Shown here: positions 7,433 to 16,096 of the stretch, in pieces
Layout: each line of letters starts with the position of its first letter
Numbering within the stretch: the first letter of the stretch is position 1
DNA from: CALNYX01 sp942490925
GTDB taxonomy: Bacteria; Chlamydiota; Chlamydiia; Chlamydiales; JAAKFR01
Direction of reading: 5' to 3'
Assembly (NCBI GenBank): GCA_942490925.1
Contig: CALNYX010000017.1
Coordinates: 1,178,001-1,242,000 of the forward strand
DNA length: 64,000 nucleotides
Position numbers and translations under genes: made by a program
Notes under the pieces: model-generated
The model's input: the letters and a program-made list of their open reading frames with translations, nothing else
The model's database searches: none
What the model was told of the DNA's origin: nothing

Positions 7433-8103
7433 CCAACCCAGAGTTTGAAGCGTGTGACGTTGATGCGCATATTTTGCCTTCAGCAACACTCCAACCGTCT
7501 GAACGTATCGAGCTCTACCATCAACAATATTGGTGGCGACTTGTTTCGGTGTTGCAAAAAAACTTCCCTATGGTCACGCGCCTACTTGGTGAAGAGGCCT
7601 TTAATACACAGATCGCAATGCCGTACCTTGCAAATCGACCTCCTAAACATTGGGCGCTCTGTCAACTCGGTGATGACTTGCCTACTTGGCTTGCCACGCA
7701 TCTTCCTGATTACGCTAACCCTGCTGCCATCGACTTTGCAGCCCAAAAAGCTTTTTGGATGGAGGATCTACCAGCAACCACAAACTTTGAGCAGAAGCTC
7801 TATTTACAACCCTACATCTCGCTGTTTGCACTTGAAGAGGATCTTTTTACCTACAGAGATGCACTCCTTGCAGGAAAATCTCATCAAGTTGAAAAAAAAT
7901 CGTGCTACTTTGTTGTCTTTCGTGACCTGAAAAATTGTGTCTGTTGGGAAGAGATTCAACCTTCTGCATATGCGCTTCTCTCTTGCTTTCAGCAGGGTGC
8001 TACCTTGCAAGAAGCCTCAATTCATCTTGATGCAAGCAATGAAGTTGAAATTCCATTTTGGTTTCAGAAATGGACATACTTAAACTGGTTTTGCAAAAAA
8101 TAA
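7363..8103 (+). CDS. bufC: DUF2063 putative DNA-binding/partner protein, BufC-like
   Basis: A 246-residue protein with the DUF2063 pattern: an N-terminal helical region with RIELYHQQYWWRLVSVLQKNF and MVTRLLGEEAF, then LPTWL and a C-terminal mixed region. In MNIO systems this family delivers the precursor to the oxidase. The start is uncertain: an ATG at 7363 gives a 70-bp overlap with the MNIO gene, but the conserved DLQRWFGDIL begins near residue 14, so translation may start a little later. It is followed after 13 bp by a substrate-binding lipoprotein gene on the same strand, so the locus may continue to 9667. Confidence 0.78.
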   Translation: MQRGKTGQKFSARDLQRWFGDILANPEFEACDVDAHILPSATLQPSERIELYHQQYWWRLVSVLQKNFPMVTRLLGEEAFNTQIAMPYLANRPPKHWALCQLGDDLPTWLATHLPDYANPAAIDFAAQKAFWMEDLPATTNFEQKLYLQPYISLFALEEDLFTYRDALLAGKSHQVEKKSCYFVVFRDLKNCVCWEEIQPSAYALLSCFQQGATLQEASIHLDASNEVEIPFWFQKWTYLNWFCKK

Positions 8104-8116
8104 GCTGAACGGTAAG

Positions 8117-8857
8117 ATGCTGGGAATGATTTATCGCTTTTGCCTTATTTTCTTGGTTTTTTTAGCCAGCTGCAGCTCGAAACCTGAGCAGGGCAAGTAT
8201 TCTATTGGACGCGATCCATCTTGGTTTCCACTAAATTTAGGAGAGCAGACGGCAAATGTCAACGCCTTTACCAATGCTCTTGTCGGTGCTATGGCAAAGG
8301 TAGAGCAAGTGCCGATGCACCTTGTCGAAGCTGATTGGGACAACCTATTTCTCTACTTAGATGAGAAGCAATATGCGGGCGTACTCTCTGTGCTCCCTCC
8401 CAGAATTGAAAATAGAGATAAGTTCGACTTCTCCAATCCATTTATACTGCTAGGACCTGTGCTTGTCGTTCCTGAAAAATCACAAGTCACTTCTCTCAAT
8501 GACCTAGATGGGAAAATTGTTGGTGTCAATCAGTTTGATGAATCGGTCTTGATTGTCCAAAAACAGGCCTCCATCGTCATTCGTCTCTATGACAATATCC
8601 CAGCTGCCCTAGAAGAACTGGCTGCTGGTAAGCTCGATGGTCTGCTTGTGCCGACACTTGAAGCCGAAGCGCTTGTTCCCCACGCCTACTCTGGAGTTCT
8701 GAAAATAGCCTCTTCTCCATTGAGTTCGAAAGGATTGCGACTTGTTACACTTAAAGGTGAGCATGAAAAGCTGATTGAACATTTCAACTCAGGGCTGAAG
8801 CGGCTGAAGAAATCGGGGCGTTACGCACACTTGCGTGAGAAATTCGGAGTCTATTAA
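8117..8857 (+). CDS. Extracellular solute-binding lipoprotein (SBP_bac_3 type)
   Basis: A 246-residue protein with a lipoprotein signal (FLVFLASCSS, acylated Cys near residue 19) and the periplasmic binding-protein fold used for amino acids: GRDPSWFPLNL at the start, NRDKFDFSNPFI, the LNDLDGKIVGV hinge region, AAGKLDGLLV, and a C-terminal lobe. It resembles chlamydial ArtJ-like or glutamine-binding proteins, but no ABC permease or ATPase gene follows, so it either works with a transporter encoded elsewhere or acts as a sensor or scavenger. It lies 13 bp after the BufC-like gene in the same orientation and could be part of that unit. Its ligand cannot be read from sequence. Confidence 0.75.
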   Translation: MLGMIYRFCLIFLVFLASCSSKPEQGKYSIGRDPSWFPLNLGEQTANVNAFTNALVGAMAKVEQVPMHLVEADWDNLFLYLDEKQYAGVLSVLPPRIENRDKFDFSNPFILLGPVLVVPEKSQVTSLNDLDGKIVGVNQFDESVLIVQKQASIVIRLYDNIPAALEELAAGKLDGLLVPTLEAEALVPHAYSGVLKIASSPLSSKGLRLVTLKGEHEKLIEHFNSGLKRLKKSGRYAHLREKFGVY

Positions 8858-8882
8858 TGGAAGAGTTAATCAGAGGTTCCTA

Positions 8883-9011
8883 ATGCTACGGGTCTGGGCA
8901 ATTGTATTTCTTTTCATTTCGATTTTGGCCATTGCCTGCACCATTGCGCTTTCGCGTGAATCGGGCTCAACAGGCATAGACCCTGCGCAGATTGCGCAGA
9001 TGCGCTCATGA
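8883..9011 (+). CDS. 42-residue single-span membrane peptide
   Basis: A small open frame starting at ATG 8883 and ending TGA at 9009-9011, sharing the ATGA overlap with the downstream transporter gene. The peptide starts MLRVWAIVFLFISILAIACT, one hydrophobic helix, followed by a short polar tail SRESGSTGIDPAQIAQMRS. The 4-bp overlap and the coherent membrane-helix-plus-tail composition make it a likely real gene and translationally coupled partner of the transporter. I do not recognise the family; position before a SafE-like protein recalls small proteins of cytochrome oxidase assembly operons, but the sequence does not match CcoS. Confidence 0.6.
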   Translation: MLRVWAIVFLFISILAIACTIALSRESGSTGIDPAQIAQMRS

Positions 9012-9667
9012 AGCTCTTTCTCTCGCTTCTCCCTATCTATATCTTTGGAAATCTGCACTGCATTGGAATGTGCGGCCCGCTTGTGATGCTTCTTGCCAAA
9101 CATCGCTACCGCTGGCTCTATTTTTGGGGACGTCTCTGCTCCTTTTCTCTAGCTGCACTGCTCGCTGCTGAGGCAGGCATCTTTTGCTCTGCATTTTTTC
9201 CCTCTATCATCTCTTTGGCGCTTGGCAGTCTGATTTTGGCTTTTGGAATTTGCATTTTGCTACGTGTTCCTCCTCCTGGCAAGCAGTGGCTGGCACGTAA
9301 AACCTCAAGACTCTCACTACTGCTTTCAAAGCTCATCTTGCATGACCATCCCCTTTCAACCTTTTCCTTTGGATTCTGCACAGTCTTACTTCCTTGTGGC
9401 CAAACCCTAATTGTATTTTCAGCTTGTGCATTGGCAGATAATCCCCTGATCGGATTTGCCAATGGTTTTCTTTTTGCACTGCTCACCTCACCATCACTGA
9501 TTGCTGCTATGTATGCCTCCTCTTTTTTTCAGAAGTGGAAAACCCGCTACGCTTTTTTGATGGGAAGTGCCACGATTGCCATCGGAGTGCTTGCCTGCCT
9601 ACGCGGTTTAGCCAGCATGCAGCTCATCCCCCATCTCACCATCAAATCTCATCTTGTCATGTACTAG
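9008..9667 (+). CDS. TauE/SafE-like (UreH-type) membrane protein with HCxGMCG motif
   Basis: A 219-residue polytopic membrane protein, about six hydrophobic helices. Near residue 17 it carries GNLHCIGMCGPLVMLL, and about residue 120 FGFCTVLLPCGQTL; paired HCxGMCGP and LLPCG motifs are typical of the SafE/UreH_2 proteins linked with copper delivery to cbb3 oxidases and with DsbD-like thiol transfer. The cysteines lie at the start of helices and could pass metal or electrons across the membrane. It starts within the stop codon of the 42-residue peptide. Its place after the bufferin-like genes supports a role in metal handling; this link is inferred. Confidence 0.75.
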   Translation: MKLFLSLLPIYIFGNLHCIGMCGPLVMLLAKHRYRWLYFWGRLCSFSLAALLAAEAGIFCSAFFPSIISLALGSLILAFGICILLRVPPPGKQWLARKTSRLSLLLSKLILHDHPLSTFSFGFCTVLLPCGQTLIVFSACALADNPLIGFANGFLFALLTSPSLIAAMYASSFFQKWKTRYAFLMGSATIAIGVLACLRGLASMQLIPHLTIKSHLVMY

Positions 9668-9733
9668 TAAAAAAAGACTTGATTCTACTCCTGCATCTAT
9701 GGACACTCAGCTTTTGATGAACTAGAAGGATGG

Positions 9734-11143
9734 ATGATGGAAAAATATGATCTGATCGTAATTGGAAGTGGCCCCGCTGGGGAAAAAGCAGCTGTGAAAG
9801 CTGCCTACTTTGGGCACAAAGTAGCGCTTATCGAAAAAGAGACTGTCTTTGGTGGCGCCGGCGTTAACACAGGAACTCTCCCCTCTAAGACTCTCAAAGA
9901 GACAGCCCTCTACCTCTCAGGCAAATACGACAAGGGTCTCTACGGTGTTGATCGTGACGTCGAATCAGATGCAGGCGTCGAAACCTTCATGTATCGGAAA
10001 AACTATATCATCAAAACTGAGTCTGAAGAAGTGCATCGCAATTTACTGCGCCATAATGTCGATATCTATCACGGCTCTGCCTCCTTTGTCGATAAGAACA
10101 CGGTTCATATTCATGGACCTAAAGAAGTTGATCTGAATGGTGACTACATCATGATTGCAACGGGGTCCTATCCTTTTCAACCTTCAACGATCCCCTTCGA
10201 CAACAAACGTGTCCATGACTCTGACACGATCTTGAATATTACCCGTTTTCCTCAATCAATTGCTGTGCTCGGCGCTGGGGTGATCGGCTGTGAATATGCA
10301 ACGATTTTCTCAACAATGGGTTGTAAGGTTTTCTTAATCAACCGTGGTGACAAGATTCTTTCGTTCATTGACGGACAGATTGTTGATGCCTTTGTCGATC
10401 AGATGCGACATGATGAAATCGATCTACTCTTCAACAAGGGTGTTGAATCAATCACCGTTCCCAAGACTGAAAAAGAGCGCATACAAGTTGAGCTCGATTC
10501 GGGGGAAACATTGCACGTTGACATGTTCCTATTTGCTGCAGGCCGCAATGGGAATACAAATAATCTCAATCTTGAAGCCGTTGGCATTGAAGTTTCAAAA
10601 AGACAAACAATCACTGTCAACGAAAACTATCAGACAAACGTTCCGAACATCTATGCTGTGGGGGATGTCATTGGTTTCCCAGCGCTTGCAAGCACCAGTA
10701 TGGATCAAGGACGTGTAGCTGTTGCGCACATCTTCCAGACACATGATATTGAAGAGATCTCCCAGATTTTGCCGTACGGAATTTACACTGTACCTGAGAT
10801 TTCATGTGCAGGCCTAAGTGAAGAGGAGGCCAAAGAGCAGGGACTCGCCTATTGTATTGGGGTTGCACGTCATCGTGATATGCCGCGAGGAAAAATCATT
10901 GGCGCTGAATCGGGATTGCTGAAACTCGTTTTCACGCGTGACGATCTTATTATCCGTGGCGTTCATATCGTGGGGAATCTGGCTACAGAGCTGATTCACC
11001 ATGGTATGAGTCTCATCCAAAATAAGCATACAGTCATGGATGTGATTGGCAAAGTTTATAACTTTCCAACTTTACATGATCTCTACAAGTATGCAGCATA
11101 TGACGGCCTTGGAAACTTAGCGGGACATAAGATTAAAGAATGA
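9734..11143 (+). CDS. sthA: Soluble pyridine nucleotide transhydrogenase (SthA-like flavoprotein)
   Basis: A 469-residue FAD protein of the pyridine nucleotide-disulfide oxidoreductase superfamily. It has YDLIVIGSGPAGEKAA (FAD, residues 4-19), a second nucleotide fold near SIAVLGAGVIGCEYATIF, and YAVGDVIGFPALAS. The usual redox pair CxxxxC is replaced by GAGVNTGTLPSKTL, so it cannot be a dithiol enzyme such as lipoamide dehydrogenase. This loss with TLPSK retained is characteristic of SthA, which equilibrates NADPH and NADH. It is followed by the oppA-like gene with a 4-bp overlap (ATGA at 11140-11143), an unexpected coupling of metabolism and transport genes. An ATG three bases later (9737) is an equally good start; AAGGATGG lies just upstream. 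Confidence 0.85.
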   Translation: MMEKYDLIVIGSGPAGEKAAVKAAYFGHKVALIEKETVFGGAGVNTGTLPSKTLKETALYLSGKYDKGLYGVDRDVESDAGVETFMYRKNYIIKTESEEVHRNLLRHNVDIYHGSASFVDKNTVHIHGPKEVDLNGDYIMIATGSYPFQPSTIPFDNKRVHDSDTILNITRFPQSIAVLGAGVIGCEYATIFSTMGCKVFLINRGDKILSFIDGQIVDAFVDQMRHDEIDLLFNKGVESITVPKTEKERIQVELDSGETLHVDMFLFAAGRNGNTNNLNLEAVGIEVSKRQTITVNENYQTNVPNIYAVGDVIGFPALASTSMDQGRVAVAHIFQTHDIEEISQILPYGIYTVPEISCAGLSEEEAKEQGLAYCIGVARHRDMPRGKIIGAESGLLKLVFTRDDLIIRGVHIVGNLATELIHHGMSLIQNKHTVMDVIGKVYNFPTLHDLYKYAAYDGLGNLAGHKIKE

Positions 11144-13173
11144 AGCGATTTGGTTGGATCAGAGGTCTTATTGCAACAGCAGCTCTTTTTCTGCTCGCAA
11201 TGATTTGGTGGTCCTCTAACCTTATCGAAGCCGATCTAAAAGTTGTTCGCAAAGAGATCATCCGCCTCCAAAAAGAGACCGAAATGCTCTCTCAAAAGGT
11301 GCGTTATGGCAGCATGGGACCAGGGCAAAGCGCAATTGTCGCGCGTCCACACATAGACCCTACCTATCCTAATGTTCTCAGTGATGATCCCTACATGACT
11401 CAAACCTTGCCCGCACAACTCGGGAAAAATTTCTCTCCCCACGGTGTGCGTAAAGAGGGGATGATCGGCCGACCTGAAAACCTCCACCCCTTCAATGGCT
11501 TTCGCGATGTCTCTAACCTTGTAGGCCTCTGCACACCAACTCTTGCGCAGCTACACAACGGCAAATTTGAAACATTTGCGCCAGACCTCGCTCTTAAAAT
11601 CGAAGAGCGCCCACGCGCCGACATTCCATCTGTCATGGAGTACTGGGTCCATTTGCGTGATGATGTCTACTGGCACCCCCTCTCACAAGACCACTTCCCC
11701 AAAGATTTAGAACTCTCTTCTCATTTTTTTGATCGCCATCAAGTCACAGCTCACGACTTTAAATTCTACTACGACGCCGTGATGAACCCCTACCTCGCTG
11801 AACCCAAGGCCGTTTCACTGCGCACCTACCTCAGTGACATCGAAGCCTTTGAAGTGATCGATGACTACACCTTTGTCATCCGCTGGAAGGCCTACCCTAT
11901 CGACTCAGGCTATCAAGTGAAATATGCCTCTCTTGGACTCACCGGTTCACTCTGCCCCCTTCCATCTTTTGTCTACCAATACCTCGCTGATGGCCAGAAA
12001 ATTCTCGATGATGATGACGACCCCGAAACCTACCGCACAAACTCCGTCTGGGCGCAAAACTTCACCCACCATTGGGCCAAAAATGTGATCGTCAGCTGCG
12101 GCCCCTATCTTTTCGATGGGATGACAGATGAAGGAATCTACCTCAAGCGGAACCCTGACTACTATGAACCCTACGCTGTGCTGCTTGAAGGAGCCTCCTA
12201 CAAATTCAAAGAGAGCTTCGATGCGCTCTGGCAAGACTTCAAAGTAGGCAACATCGACTTCTGCTCACTCTCTCCTAGTCAACTTGCTGAATGCGAAAAC
12301 TTCCTACAGAGCTCCGAATACAAAGAGCAAGAGAGCAAAATCGAGTCGATCGACTACATCGACCGCTGCTTTTTCTACCTTGGCTGGAACCAAGCGACCG
12401 AATATTTCCAATCAGAGAAAGTGAGACAAGCCCTGACACTTGCCATCGATCGTCGCCGCATCATCGAACAAAACCTCAACCAGATGGCAATCTCGATTAC
12501 TGGTCCCTTTTTCCCTTACTCCTCCGCCTACGACTCCTCAATCCAAACCTGGCCTTACAACCCTGACCAAGCCTGCCGCTTGCTAGAGGCTGAAGGGTGG
12601 AGTGATCATGATGGCGACGGCGTACGTGACAAGTTGATTGATGGCAAGAGCGTCCCGTTTCGCTTTCGCCTCTGCTACTTCGTGAAAAGTTTATCGACAA
12701 AAGTGATCGCAGAATATGTCGCAACCACCTTGCGCGAAATTGGAATTGACTGCCAACCGCAAGGGCTTGACATAGCAGATCTCTCCCGCCAGTTCGATGA
12801 CAAAACATTCGATGCTATCTTCATGGGCTGGAAGCTTGGGAGCCCTCCTGATGATCCACGACAAATTTGGCACTCCGTTGGCGCCTTTGAAAAAGGGTCT
12901 TCCAATGCCATTGGTTTTGCCAATGGAGAAGTCGATGCCATCATCGACCAGCTTAGCTACGAGCACGATCCTGAAAACCGCGTTGCCCTCTACCATCGCT
13001 TTCATAAAATCATTCATGAAGAAAATCCCTACACCTTCCTCTATACACCAAAAGTCCGTTTGCTTTATCGTGATTACGTGAAGAACCTTTTTATCCCAAC
13101 CCAACGACAAGATCTGATTCCGGGAGCTGATATCCCAGAACCAAACTTGCAAGTGATCTGGCTAAGTAGATAG
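11140..13173 (+). CDS. Oligopeptide ABC transporter substrate-binding protein (OppA-like)
   Basis: A 677-residue SBP_bac_5 family protein. It has an N-terminal signal anchor (residues 7-28, ATAALFLLAMIWW) and a short coiled segment, then a periplasmic body with RPENLHPFNGF, YWVHLRDDVYWHP, HDFKFYYDAVMNP, CGPYLFDGM, VRQALTLAIDRRRII and YNPDQACRLLEAEGW. No lipobox cysteine is present, so it seems anchored by its uncleaved helix. At about 680 residues it is longer than E. coli OppA (about 540). It should capture peptides for the permease encoded immediately downstream with no gap. It may bind a specialised peptide, but this cannot be read here. Confidence 0.85.
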   Translation: MKRFGWIRGLIATAALFLLAMIWWSSNLIEADLKVVRKEIIRLQKETEMLSQKVRYGSMGPGQSAIVARPHIDPTYPNVLSDDPYMTQTLPAQLGKNFSPHGVRKEGMIGRPENLHPFNGFRDVSNLVGLCTPTLAQLHNGKFETFAPDLALKIEERPRADIPSVMEYWVHLRDDVYWHPLSQDHFPKDLELSSHFFDRHQVTAHDFKFYYDAVMNPYLAEPKAVSLRTYLSDIEAFEVIDDYTFVIRWKAYPIDSGYQVKYASLGLTGSLCPLPSFVYQYLADGQKILDDDDDPETYRTNSVWAQNFTHHWAKNVIVSCGPYLFDGMTDEGIYLKRNPDYYEPYAVLLEGASYKFKESFDALWQDFKVGNIDFCSLSPSQLAECENFLQSSEYKEQESKIESIDYIDRCFFYLGWNQATEYFQSEKVRQALTLAIDRRRIIEQNLNQMAISITGPFFPYSSAYDSSIQTWPYNPDQACRLLEAEGWSDHDGDGVRDKLIDGKSVPFRFRLCYFVKSLSTKVIAEYVATTLREIGIDCQPQGLDIADLSRQFDDKTFDAIFMGWKLGSPPDDPRQIWHSVGAFEKGSSNAIGFANGEVDAIIDQLSYEHDPENRVALYHRFHKIIHEENPYTFLYTPKVRLLYRDYVKNLFIPTQRQDLIPGADIPEPNLQVIWLSR

Positions 13174-14643
13174 ATGACAAGCTACCTCATTCGGCGTATT
13201 TTGCTGCTTCCCCTCACGCTCTTTGCCATTATTATGGTCAATTTCGTCATCCTCAATCTCGTTCCCGGAGATCCTGTGACCGTAGTTGACCGCAGCAGCA
13301 CAGGCGATTTGACACGTTCAGCAGAACTCCAAACGACTGCTGAAGAAAACCAACACCTCATGTTCCGCGAACACTATGGCCTCACACTTCCTATCCTCGT
13401 CAACACCTGGTGGCGCACCTCCGATTCACAAGTTAAAGCTGCTTTACACAGCCTTGTAAACGATAAACAGAACATGAGCGTACAAGATTACTATGCCTTG
13501 CGTACCCGCTGGGGAGATCGCGCCCGATTCATCATGCCGACTCTCCTTGCCGAGGCACAAAATCCCAATAATCCCCGTGCCATGCGCCAAACAGCTGCTA
13601 ATCTTATGGTTCGCGGCGGAACAAAACAAGGCTATGTTGGTCCCACACTCAACAGAGAAGAAAAAGCTGCTAACCGTGAGATAGCGACCACCAACCACAA
13701 ACTTGCGACCCTCCGTGTTCTTGATCGCGATTCAGAGATAAAGCTCGACGAAAAAGTTGCGCAGCTCGCCGCCTGGCTTGATGAAACACATATCGAAAAA
13801 ACCGGTTGGCAAAAAACCAAGACCATCCTCTTTGAGACCCGCTTTTCGCGCTACCTTAGCCGCGTCTTTCTGCTCGACTTTGGCACCTTGCGCAATGACA
13901 ACAATAAAACCGTCATCAGCGAAGTTGCCAAGCGGATCAAATACTCGCTGACCCTTGCCGTGATCCCCATGTTTCTCACCTTTGGACTTTGCCAACTCTT
14001 TGGCATGATCATGGCCGTCAAACAGAATCAGCTGCCAGACATGCTGCTCAACATCTTCTTTCTCATTCTGTTTGCTGTTCCCATCTTTGTCGTTGCTCCC
14101 TTCCTCATTGAGAAAGTCGCGCTTCACAACACCGTGCCCTTTACCAATATTCCCATACCCTTCAGTGGATTCCACAGCCCAGAAAATGTTTACCGTTACT
14201 TCACATCGACACAAAAACTCGGAGATATCTCACTTCACCTTCTGCTTCCACTTATTGCAGTCATGTATGGAACCTTGGCTGTACAAGCGCGCCTTTCGCG
14301 CACAGCCTTTCTAGAAGTACTCCGTCAGGACTTTATCCGTACGGCACATGCCAAGGGACTTCCACTCAAGACCATTCTTATCAAACATGTTGGACGTAAT
14401 GGTGCGATTACGATTGTGACATCCCTAGCCGCTTCCCTTGGAATTATCCTGGGTGGGTCGCTCATTGTGGAGACAGTTTTTGAGATCAATGGATTTGGAC
14501 GTTTTTTCTATGAAGCGATTCTCAACCGCGATTACAACGTTGTGCTCTTCTCTGCGTTTGCAGGATCCCTGCTCACACTTGTCGGCTACATCATTGCCGA
14601 CATCTCCTACACCCTGCTCGACCCAAGAGTCGCTTTAGAGTAG
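13174..14643 (+). CDS. Oligopeptide ABC transporter permease (OppB-like) with large loop insertion
   Basis: A 489-residue inner-membrane permease; typical OppB proteins are about 310. TM1 is at about residues 8-30 (ILLLPLTLFAIIMVNFVILNL) followed by VPGDPV. A hydrophilic stretch of roughly 170 residues (about 45-215) separates it from the remaining helices, where E. coli OppB has only about 60 in the corresponding loop. The C-terminal half has normal permease features: KYSLTLAVIPMFL, RTAFLEVLRQDFIRTAHAKGLP (EAA loop contacting the ATPase) and GGSLIVETVFEINGFGRFFY. The partner permease OppC and ATPases are not encoded after it; a DUF1016 gene and a repeat-rich strip follow instead. Function needs those subunits from elsewhere. 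Confidence 0.85.
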   Translation: MTSYLIRRILLLPLTLFAIIMVNFVILNLVPGDPVTVVDRSSTGDLTRSAELQTTAEENQHLMFREHYGLTLPILVNTWWRTSDSQVKAALHSLVNDKQNMSVQDYYALRTRWGDRARFIMPTLLAEAQNPNNPRAMRQTAANLMVRGGTKQGYVGPTLNREEKAANREIATTNHKLATLRVLDRDSEIKLDEKVAQLAAWLDETHIEKTGWQKTKTILFETRFSRYLSRVFLLDFGTLRNDNNKTVISEVAKRIKYSLTLAVIPMFLTFGLCQLFGMIMAVKQNQLPDMLLNIFFLILFAVPIFVVAPFLIEKVALHNTVPFTNIPIPFSGFHSPENVYRYFTSTQKLGDISLHLLLPLIAVMYGTLAVQARLSRTAFLEVLRQDFIRTAHAKGLPLKTILIKHVGRNGAITIVTSLAASLGIILGGSLIVETVFEINGFGRFFYEAILNRDYNVVLFSAFAGSLLTLVGYIIADISYTLLDPRVALE

Positions 14644-14747
14644 GCCATCGTTCTTTGCTCGAGGAACTAGTATAAATATTTTGCAAGTATTGATAGACTG
14701 TATCCACTAACTTTTTTTCATATCGCTTAAAAGGACGTATTCCCGAG

Positions 14748-15803
14748 ATGATTAGTCAACTTATTCACAAGGACAAAGAACACCTGACCCTCAGCTATAA
14801 GAAACTTCTTAAAGAAATCAAAGATAAGGTTAAGTCGTCTCAATTCAAAGCAGCGGTTACCGTCAATCAAGAACTTGTTACCCTCTATTGGAATATTGGC
14901 CGGACAATTTTAGATCAACAGGAAAAGGAAGGCTGGGGAGCAAAGGTCATCGATCGACTATCAGTAGACTTAGGAAAAGAATTTCCCGGTATTGGAGGTT
15001 TTTCTTCTAGAAATCTTAAGTATATGCGTAAATTTGCTGAGCTGTATCTTGATTTCCAATTTGTGCAGCAGCTTGCTGCACAAATTCCCTGGTGGCACAA
15101 CGTTATCCTTATGGATAAGATTCACTCTCAAAAAGAGCGTATTTGGTACATACAGCAAACCATTCTCAATGGATGGAGTAGACGATCTCTTGAAGATTGG
15201 ATAAAGTCTGATCTTTATGATCGCCAAGGAAAGGCTGTTACAAACTTTGAAGAGCAGCTTCCTTCTCCTAATTCTCAACTAGCACAAGAGATTACAAAAA
15301 ATCCTTATAATTTGGATTTCCTATCTCTCAAAGCTGGCTATAGGGAAAAAGAACTTGAAGAGGGGCTAATCTCACACATTCAGAAATTTTTAATCGAATT
15401 AGGCTCTGGTTTTGCTTTTATGGGAAGACAATACCACCTAGAAGTCGATGGAGATGATTATTATTTGGACCTGCTTTTCTTTCATACAAAATTGCGTTGC
15501 TACACAGTTATTGAATTAAAAGCTGAAGAATTCAAGCCTGAGCATGCGGGAAAGATGAACTTCTATCTTGCTGCTGTCGATGCTTCTTTGAAAACAAAAC
15601 ATGACAACCCTTCAATTGGAATGATTCTTTGTAAAAAACAGTCAAAAATTAAGGTTGAATATGCATTTCGTAATTGCACAACTCCGATTGGAATTGCGAC
15701 ATATGAAACACAAATCGTTCAGTCTTTACCTAATACACTGCAAGAAACTCTTCCAACTGTAGAAGAAATCGAAGCTGAGCTTTCTAAAAACAAGAAAGTT
15801 TAG
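14748..15803 (+). CDS. DUF1016 (YhcG-family) PDDEXK nuclease-like protein
   Basis: A 351-residue protein with the two-part YhcG architecture. The N-terminal DUF1016_N region (about 20-170) has VTVNQELVTLYWNIGRTI, GFSSRNLKYMRKFAELY and IPWWHNVIL. The C-terminal PDDEXK-like domain (about 210-350) has FMGRQYHLEVDGDDYYLDLLFFH, in which D and the later IELKAEEFKPEHAGKMNFYL supply the D...ExK catalytic pattern. The gene stands alone after oppB and looks more AT-rich than its neighbours; it lies beside duplicated tRNA-Ser ends. These points suggest acquisition by transfer. Family members occur with restriction systems and mobile islands, but no methylase or restriction subunit is present here. Confidence 0.88.
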   Translation: MISQLIHKDKEHLTLSYKKLLKEIKDKVKSSQFKAAVTVNQELVTLYWNIGRTILDQQEKEGWGAKVIDRLSVDLGKEFPGIGGFSSRNLKYMRKFAELYLDFQFVQQLAAQIPWWHNVILMDKIHSQKERIWYIQQTILNGWSRRSLEDWIKSDLYDRQGKAVTNFEEQLPSPNSQLAQEITKNPYNLDFLSLKAGYREKELEEGLISHIQKFLIELGSGFAFMGRQYHLEVDGDDYYLDLLFFHTKLRCYTVIELKAEEFKPEHAGKMNFYLAAVDASLKTKHDNPSIGMILCKKQSKIKVEYAFRNCTTPIGIATYETQIVQSLPNTLQETLPTVEEIEAELSKNKKV

Positions 15804-15818
15804 ACAGGCTTAAATGGC

Positions 15819-15925
15819 GGAAAGGGAGGGATTCGCCACAGGGGCTGGGTCTCACTGCCTATTCGGCATCGCTCGACCCTTCTCACCCCCCCCCACACGA
15901 GTGAAACTATTCACTCGTTCTTTCC
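15819..15925. repeat. tRNA-Ser-linked repeat, copy a
   Basis: A 107-bp unit that begins GGAAAGGGAGGGATTCG, the exact 3'-terminal 17 bp of the tRNA-Ser gene at 16211-16297 (as read on the plus strand), and then continues with a sequence unrelated to the tRNA. It ends in the hairpin ACGAGTGAAACTATTCACTCGT followed by TCTTTCC. It is nearly identical to copy b at 16097-16200 except for a longer C-run (nine against six). It could be an attachment-site duplication or a tRNA-derived repeat. Confidence 0.8.
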
Positions 15926-15927
15926 AA

Positions 15928-16088
15928 GAAAGTCCTGATGAACTTTTCTATTGGAGATGTCGATGAGATTTCTGTCAGAACTAAGTTCGGAGTCTGAAGC
16001 TAACCCCTTGTGGGTTAGCAAGGGCGAGAACGACGTTCTGGCAGGAAGATCATTGGCAGATTTAATAGAAAAGTTCATCAGGACTTTC
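15928..16088. repeat. 161-bp palindromic dispersed repeat, copy 2
   Basis: Flanked by a perfect 25-bp terminal inverted repeat (15928-15952 and 16064-16088; GAAAGTCCTGATGAACTTTT at the left). The core (about 15960-16045) matches copy 1 and copy 3 and has the hairpin GCTAACCC-CTTGT-GGGTTAGC. Inner arms TTTCTGTCAGAAC and GTTCTGGCAGGAA are also complementary. Length is identical to copy 1. Its outer arms differ in sequence from those of copy 1, although each pair of arms is self-complementary, which implies compensating change or gene conversion within one element. It lies exactly between the two tRNA-Ser-linked repeats. Confidence 0.85.
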
Positions 16089-16096
16089 CAGCATTC

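Noticed and set aside
14748..15803. DUF1016 gene as part of a complete restriction or defence system
   Set aside because: No methyltransferase, specificity subunit or other defence gene is adjacent.
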